From contig DASTSO010000116.1 of the NCBI GenBank assembly GCA_035760645.1, positions 1 through 17,413 on the forward strand: a stretch of 17,413 nt of DNA, read 5' to 3'. This stretch comes from DASSTY01 sp035760645 (GTDB lineage: Bacteria; Gemmatimonadota; Gemmatimonadetes; Gemmatimonadales; GWC2-71-9). The notes beneath the pieces are model-generated. The model searched no databases. It saw nothing but the letters and a program-made list of their open reading frames with translations, and had not been told where the DNA came from. Below, piece by piece: positions 14,269-17,413 of the stretch (positions within the stretch are counted from its first letter, which is position 1; every line of letters starts with the position of its first letter). The position numbers were made by a program, and so were the translations under genes.

Positions 14269-15524
14269 GCCCCGATCCCCGCCGCGCGCCCCGTCGCCCA
14301 GGCGAAGAAGAAGTTGTACCCGCCGATCGGCCCGAACGCGTCGAGGATCTCGCCGCAGAGATAGAGCCCCGGATGCAGCCGGCTTTCCATCGTCCGGGGA
14401 TCGATCTCGCCGAGCGCGACGCCGCCGCCGGTGACCTCGGCCTTCTTGTAGCCCTCGTCGCCGGTCCAGGGGAGCGGGTGGCGGGTGAGCGCCTCGACGA
14501 GCGCGCGGCGCCGCTCGCGCGGGAGGTGCGCGAGGGTGACCGCATCGTCCACCCCCGCCTCGGCGAGGAGCGCGTCGGCGAGGCGAGCGGGGAGCTGACG
14601 GCGGACGACGTTCGCTACGGTGCCCTGCCCGCCCGCGGTGAGGAGGCGCTCCCACTCCGCCGCGTCGAGCGCGGTCCACTGCACGTGGATCGGCTGCCGC
14701 GGCCCGCCCGCGAGGCGCGAGCGCACGGCGAGGTGCGAGACGTCGAGCACCGCCGGCCCGCTGTAGCCGCGATGCGTGAAGAGGAAGCCGCCGGTGGTGC
14801 GGAACGCCCGCTTCCCGCCGCCCGGCATCCCGGCCAGCGGCGGCGCCTCGAGCGTCACGACGGGCGAGATCCCGGCGAGGTGCCCGTAGGGCGGCGGCTC
14901 CGCCGTCAGCGGCGTGAGCGCGGGATAGGTGTCGTGGACCGTGTGCCCCAGGCGCCGCGCGATCGCGAGGCCGGTCCCGTCGCTGCCGGTCGCGGGGACG
15001 GAGAGGCCGCCGGTTGCGAGGATCACGGCGGCGGCGGGGAGCGTCTCGCCGGTGCGGAGGACGACGTGCCAGTCCCGCCCTCCGGGAATCACGTCCTCGA
15101 CCAGCGCATCGCCCCGAAACGTGGCGCCCGCGCGCTTCGCCAGCGCGACGAGCCGGTCGCGCACCTCGCGGGCGCGGTTGCCCTCGGGGAAGAGCTTCCC
15201 GGTCTCCGCCTCGCGCACGAGACGAAGGCCGACCTCCGCCTCGAAGAAGCGGATCTGCTCCGGGAGCGGCCACATGCGGAGCAGCTTCCGGAGCGTGTTG
15301 GGCGAGCTCGCCGTGACGTAGCGCGACTCGTCGAGCGCCGAAGGGAGGACGTTGCAGCGCCCACCGCCGCTGATCAGGATCTTGCGGCCGCCGTCGGCGG
15401 TGCGCTCGAGCAGGAGCACGCGCCGCCGCCGGGGGGCGGCGGCCCGGGCGGCGAAGATGGCGGCCAGGAGCCCGGCGGCGCCGGCACCGACGACGACGAT
15501 CGGATTGTCCGGGTTATCCGTCAC
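14226..15524 (-). CDS. NAD(P)/FAD-dependent oxidoreductase, YhiN/HI0933 family
   Basis: A 432-residue flavoprotein of the HI0933/YhiN/BaiN family. Seen: the FAD-binding VVVGAGAAGLLAAIFAA (residues 10-26), GGRKILISGGGRCN (typical of this family), ILATGG, GGFLFTHRGYSGPAVLDVS, KAEVTGGGVALGEIDPRTMES and the C-terminal YLCGEILDAFGPIGGYNFFFAWATGRAAG. Known members include a bile-acid dehydroxylation enzyme, but most have no assigned reaction. The protein is soluble. GTG at 15524 (VTDNPDNPIVVVG) fits the family start; the open frame to 15575 adds no recognisable residues. The last codons (KEGGTAGGLDVK) come from an arm of the 15-mer repeat, so the natural end may have been extended by it. It diverges from the CBS gene 80 bp away. 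Confidence 0.9.
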   Translation of the reverse strand: MTDNPDNPIVVVGAGAAGLLAAIFAARAAAPRRRRVLLLERTADGGRKILISGGGRCNVLPSALDESRYVTASSPNTLRKLLRMWPLPEQIRFFEAEVGLRLVREAETGKLFPEGNRAREVRDRLVALAKRAGATFRGDALVEDVIPGGRDWHVVLRTGETLPAAAVILATGGLSVPATGSDGTGLAIARRLGHTVHDTYPALTPLTAEPPPYGHLAGISPVVTLEAPPLAGMPGGGKRAFRTTGGFLFTHRGYSGPAVLDVSHLAVRSRLAGGPRQPIHVQWTALDAAEWERLLTAGGQGTVANVVRRQLPARLADALLAEAGVDDAVTLAHLPRERRRALVEALTRHPLPWTGDEGYKKAEVTGGGVALGEIDPRTMESRLHPGLYLCGEILDAFGPIGGYNFFFAWATGRAAGIGAGKEGGTAGGLDVK

Positions 15525-15604
15525 GGCGGGCCGGGTGGGAGAGACGAAACAATGGGAGCCGACTCGACGAACCACCTCGCAACGGCTCGAACCAGGAGGC
15601 GCCC

Positions 15605-16057
15605 GTGAACGTCAAAGATATCATGACCACGAACCCCGCCGTCTGCACCCCCGGCGACACGATCCGCGACGCCGCCAACGCGATGCGCGAGAACGACTGC
15701 GGCCTCATCCCCGTGGTCGAGGACCAGCAGAGCAAGCGGCTCACCGCCGTGATCACCGACCGCGACATCGCGATCCGCGCCGTGGCCCAGGGCAAGGGCC
15801 CCGACACCCTCGTGCGCGACGTGATGAGCGACGGCCCCGACGCCGTCCACCCCACCGACGACGTGAACCGCGTCGAGCAGGTGATGCGCACCCGCCAGGT
15901 GCGCCGCGTCCCCGTGATCGACGACAACGGCAGCATCGTCGGCATCGTCTCCCAGGCCGATCTCGCCACCCAGACCCGCGCCGCCAGCGACAGCGAGGTG
16001 GGCCGCGTGGTCTCGGCGGTGTCGGAGCCGCGGGGGCGGGAGGAAGGGACGCGGTAG
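15605..16057 (+). CDS. Two-CBS-domain protein
   Basis: A 150-residue protein made almost wholly of a CBS pair. The first domain spans residues ~1-60 (VKDIMTTNPAVCTPGDTIRDAANAMRENDCGLIPVVE...AVITDRDIAIRAVA). The second spans ~68-127 (VRDVMSDGPDAVHPTDDVNRVEQVMRTRQVRRVPVID...GIVSQADLA). Such pairs bind adenosine nucleotides such as AMP or ATP and act as energy-sensing modules; stand-alone forms often dimerise. No fused effector domain is present. The GTG start at 15605 is set by a strong AGGAGG (15594-15599), five bases upstream. The stop TAG (16055-16057) lies 2 bp before the first arm of a large inverted repeat. It probably has its own promoter in the 80 bp shared with the divergent flavoprotein. 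Confidence 0.92.
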   Translation: MNVKDIMTTNPAVCTPGDTIRDAANAMRENDCGLIPVVEDQQSKRLTAVITDRDIAIRAVAQGKGPDTLVRDVMSDGPDAVHPTDDVNRVEQVMRTRQVRRVPVIDDNGSIVGIVSQADLATQTRAASDSEVGRVVSAVSEPRGREEGTR

Positions 16058-16059
16058 GG

Positions 16060-16179
16060 AAGGTGCTAGGTGCTAGGGGCTAGGTGCTAGGTGCTAGGGC
16101 GTGGTCGAGGGGGCTTGGGGCGAGGAAGCTAGCATCGCCCGGGAGCCCCTAGCACCTGGCCCCTAGCACCTAGCACCTT
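16060..16179. repeat. 36-bp inverted repeat of GGTGCTA/TAGCACC units
   Basis: The left arm (16060-16095) begins AAGGTGCTAGGTGCTAGGGG and is built of GGTGCTA-like heptamers. The right arm (16144-16179) is its inverted copy; by hand 34 of 36 positions pair, with a 48-nt loop (16096-16143). It fills the whole CBS-exporter gap. It could be a transcript hairpin or a small mobile repeat; no T-run follows it. The exporter ATG starts 5 bp after the right arm. Confidence 0.93.
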
Positions 16180-16184
16180 TCGTC

Positions 16185-17413
16185 ATGTCCCTTCCCCACT
16201 TCCGATCCTCCCCCGCCCCCGCCCACGACGCCCAGCGTTTCGTCCTCGGCCTCGGCCGCGCGCTGCACACCTACGGGTACTCGGCCCACGGGCTCGAGGA
16301 AGTCATGGGCGAGGTGGCGCACCGGCTGGGGCTCATCACGCAGATCTTCTCCACACCGACCTCGATCATGGTGGCCTTCGGGCCCCAGGACGAGCAGCAG
16401 ACCTTCCTGATGCGCGTCGAGCCGGGCGACCAGGACCTCGGCAAGCTCGCCCGGCTCGACCACGTCATCGTCGAGGTGATGCAGGGAACGCTGCCGCCGG
16501 CGCAGGGGGCGCGGCGAGTCGCCGAGATCGTCGCCGCGCCGCCGCCCTACGGCCAGGGGCTCACGACCCTGGCCTATGGGCTCTCCTCGGGCGCCGTGTC
16601 GCGCTTCCTGGGCGGTGGCCTCAGGGAGGCGGCGGTCGCCACCGTGCTCGGGCTGCTCATCGGGCTCCTCGCGCTCGCCGCCTCGCGCGCCCGGCCCCTC
16701 GGGCGCGTCTTCGAGCCGGTCGCGGCGTTCGTCGCCTCCGCGGGCGCGACGCTCGCCGGGCTCTGGCTCCATCCGCTCAGCGTGTTCACCACCACGCTCT
16801 CGGGACTCATCGTCCTCATCCCCGGCCTCACCCTCACGGTGGCGATGACCGAGCTCTCGAGCCGGCACCTCGTCTCGGGGATCGCGCGCCTGAGCAGCGC
16901 GTTCATGCTCTTCCTCACGATCGCCTTCGGCGTCGCGCTGGGCGGAAAGCTCGCCGCGTTCGTCGCCGGCACTCCGCAGAGCGTCGCGCCGGCGCCGCTC
17001 CCGGGCTGGACGATGCTCGTCGCCCTCATCGTCGTCCCGCTCGCCTTCACCGTGCTGCTCCGCGCCGAGCCGCGCGATGCGGGCTGGATCGTCGTCTCGG
17101 GGGTGATCGCCTTCTACAGCTCGCGCCTCGGCACCGACGCGCTGGGCGTCGAGCTCGGCGTCTTCGTCGGCGCCTTCGTCGTCGGCGCCGCGAGCAACCT
17201 CTACGCCCGCCTCCTCGACCGCCCCTCGACGATCCCGCTCGTCCCCGGCATCCTGCTGCTGGTGCCCGGCAGCATCGGCTACCGCTCGCTCGCCGCGCTG
17301 CTCGACAAGGAGGTCATCTCCGGCGTCGAGACGGCGTTCCGCATGATCCTGATGGCGGTGGCGCTGGTGGCGGGGCTGATGATCTCGAACGTGGTGACGC
17401 CGGCGCGGCGGTC
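16185..17413 (+). CDS. ThrE-family threonine/serine exporter (3' end cut by window)
   Basis: At least 409 codons of an inner-membrane protein of the ThrE type, which exports threonine and serine in characterised members. The cytoplasmic N-terminal part (1 to ~125) has the PF06738 pattern: AQRFVLGLGRALHTYGYSAHGLEEVM, TPTSIMVAFG and FLMRVEPGDQDLGKLARLD. About ten hydrophobic segments follow, with GLIVLIPGLTLTVAMTELSSRHLVSG in the first half. The second half (~270 on) resembles the ThrE_2 domain and includes TIPLVPGILLLVPGSIGYRS. No stop codon occurs before base 17413, but the protein is close to the family's usual end. The ATG at 16185 is the first start after an in-frame stop in the repeat. 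No Shine-Dalgarno site is visible, since the inverted repeat abuts the start. Confidence 0.9.
   Translation, partial: MSLPHFRSSPAPAHDAQRFVLGLGRALHTYGYSAHGLEEVMGEVAHRLGLITQIFSTPTSIMVAFGPQDEQQTFLMRVEPGDQDLGKLARLDHVIVEVMQGTLPPAQGARRVAEIVAAPPPYGQGLTTLAYGLSSGAVSRFLGGGLREAAVATVLGLLIGLLALAASRARPLGRVFEPVAAFVASAGATLAGLWLHPLSVFTTTLSGLIVLIPGLTLTVAMTELSSRHLVSGIARLSSAFMLFLTIAFGVALGGKLAAFVAGTPQSVAPAPLPGWTMLVALIVVPLAFTVLLRAEPRDAGWIVVSGVIAFYSSRLGTDALGVELGVFVGAFVVGAASNLYARLLDRPSTIPLVPGILLLVPGSIGYRSLAALLDKEVISGVETAFRMILMAVALVAGLMISNVVTPARR

Noticed and set aside
12619..15273. An 884-codon minus-strand frame
   Set aside because: It is an Arg/Ala-rich shadow of the esterase and flavoprotein genes in another frame.
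16060..16179. CRISPR-like array
   Set aside because: The repeat units are about 7 bp, contiguous and inverted, with no unique spacers and no cas genes nearby.
1..17413. A new defence, biosynthetic or mobile gene system
   Set aside because: The genes are housekeeping, transport or envelope families with no nuclease, toxin, integrase or biosynthetic core; only the repeat families stand out.

Overview
This is a very GC-rich window (codon third positions almost all G or C). It holds thirteen protein genes on both strands, and I see no RNA gene, phage, transposase, CRISPR array or origin. The gene content suggests a free-living member of the Gemmatimonadota: a GWxTD-domain secreted protein, a DUF4139 protein, an N-terminal Ig-like lipoprotein esterase, GTG starts and weak Shine-Dalgarno sites. 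That assignment is inference from style; there is no rRNA or marker gene to settle it.

Layout. Bases 1-7270 are a tightly packed minus-strand run. Read in the direction of transcription it encodes an SDR oxidoreductase whose catalytic serine is replaced by alanine, a small lipoprotein, an NAD-type isocitrate dehydrogenase, a zinc-ribbon membrane protein, a secreted DUF4139 protein, a calcineurin-type metallophosphoesterase, a SprT-like metalloprotein and a glutaryl-CoA dehydrogenase cut by the window edge. Several neighbours overlap by 4 nt (ATGA or GTGA), so translational coupling is likely. A divergent plus-strand gene at 7393-8097 encodes a membrane-anchored protein with three short repeats. 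Bases 8105-11625 (minus) are a coupled pair: a large secreted GWxTD protein followed by an MFS transporter. A zinc metallopeptidase starts divergently only 23 bp away (11649-12680, plus) and converges on a lipoprotein esterase (12684-13997, minus). Then come a YhiN/HI0933-family flavoprotein (14226-15524, minus), a two-CBS-domain protein (15605-16057, plus) and a ThrE-type threonine/serine exporter running off the right edge (16185 on, plus).

The genes look mostly like housekeeping and envelope functions. I could not assemble them into one new pathway or defence system. The most striking structure is two families of dispersed short repeats. One is a 15-mer (GGCGGGACGGCGGGA) present in six exact copies, arranged as tandem or inverted pairs, which enters reading frames and encodes the peptide GGTAG in the MFS transporter and the flavoprotein (and possibly the SprT-like protein). 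The other is a GGTGCTA/TAGCACC repeat that forms a 36-bp near-perfect inverted repeat before the exporter gene. A 14-bp piece of the same repeat supplies both stop codons of a convergent gene pair, because CTAG reads as TAG on both strands.
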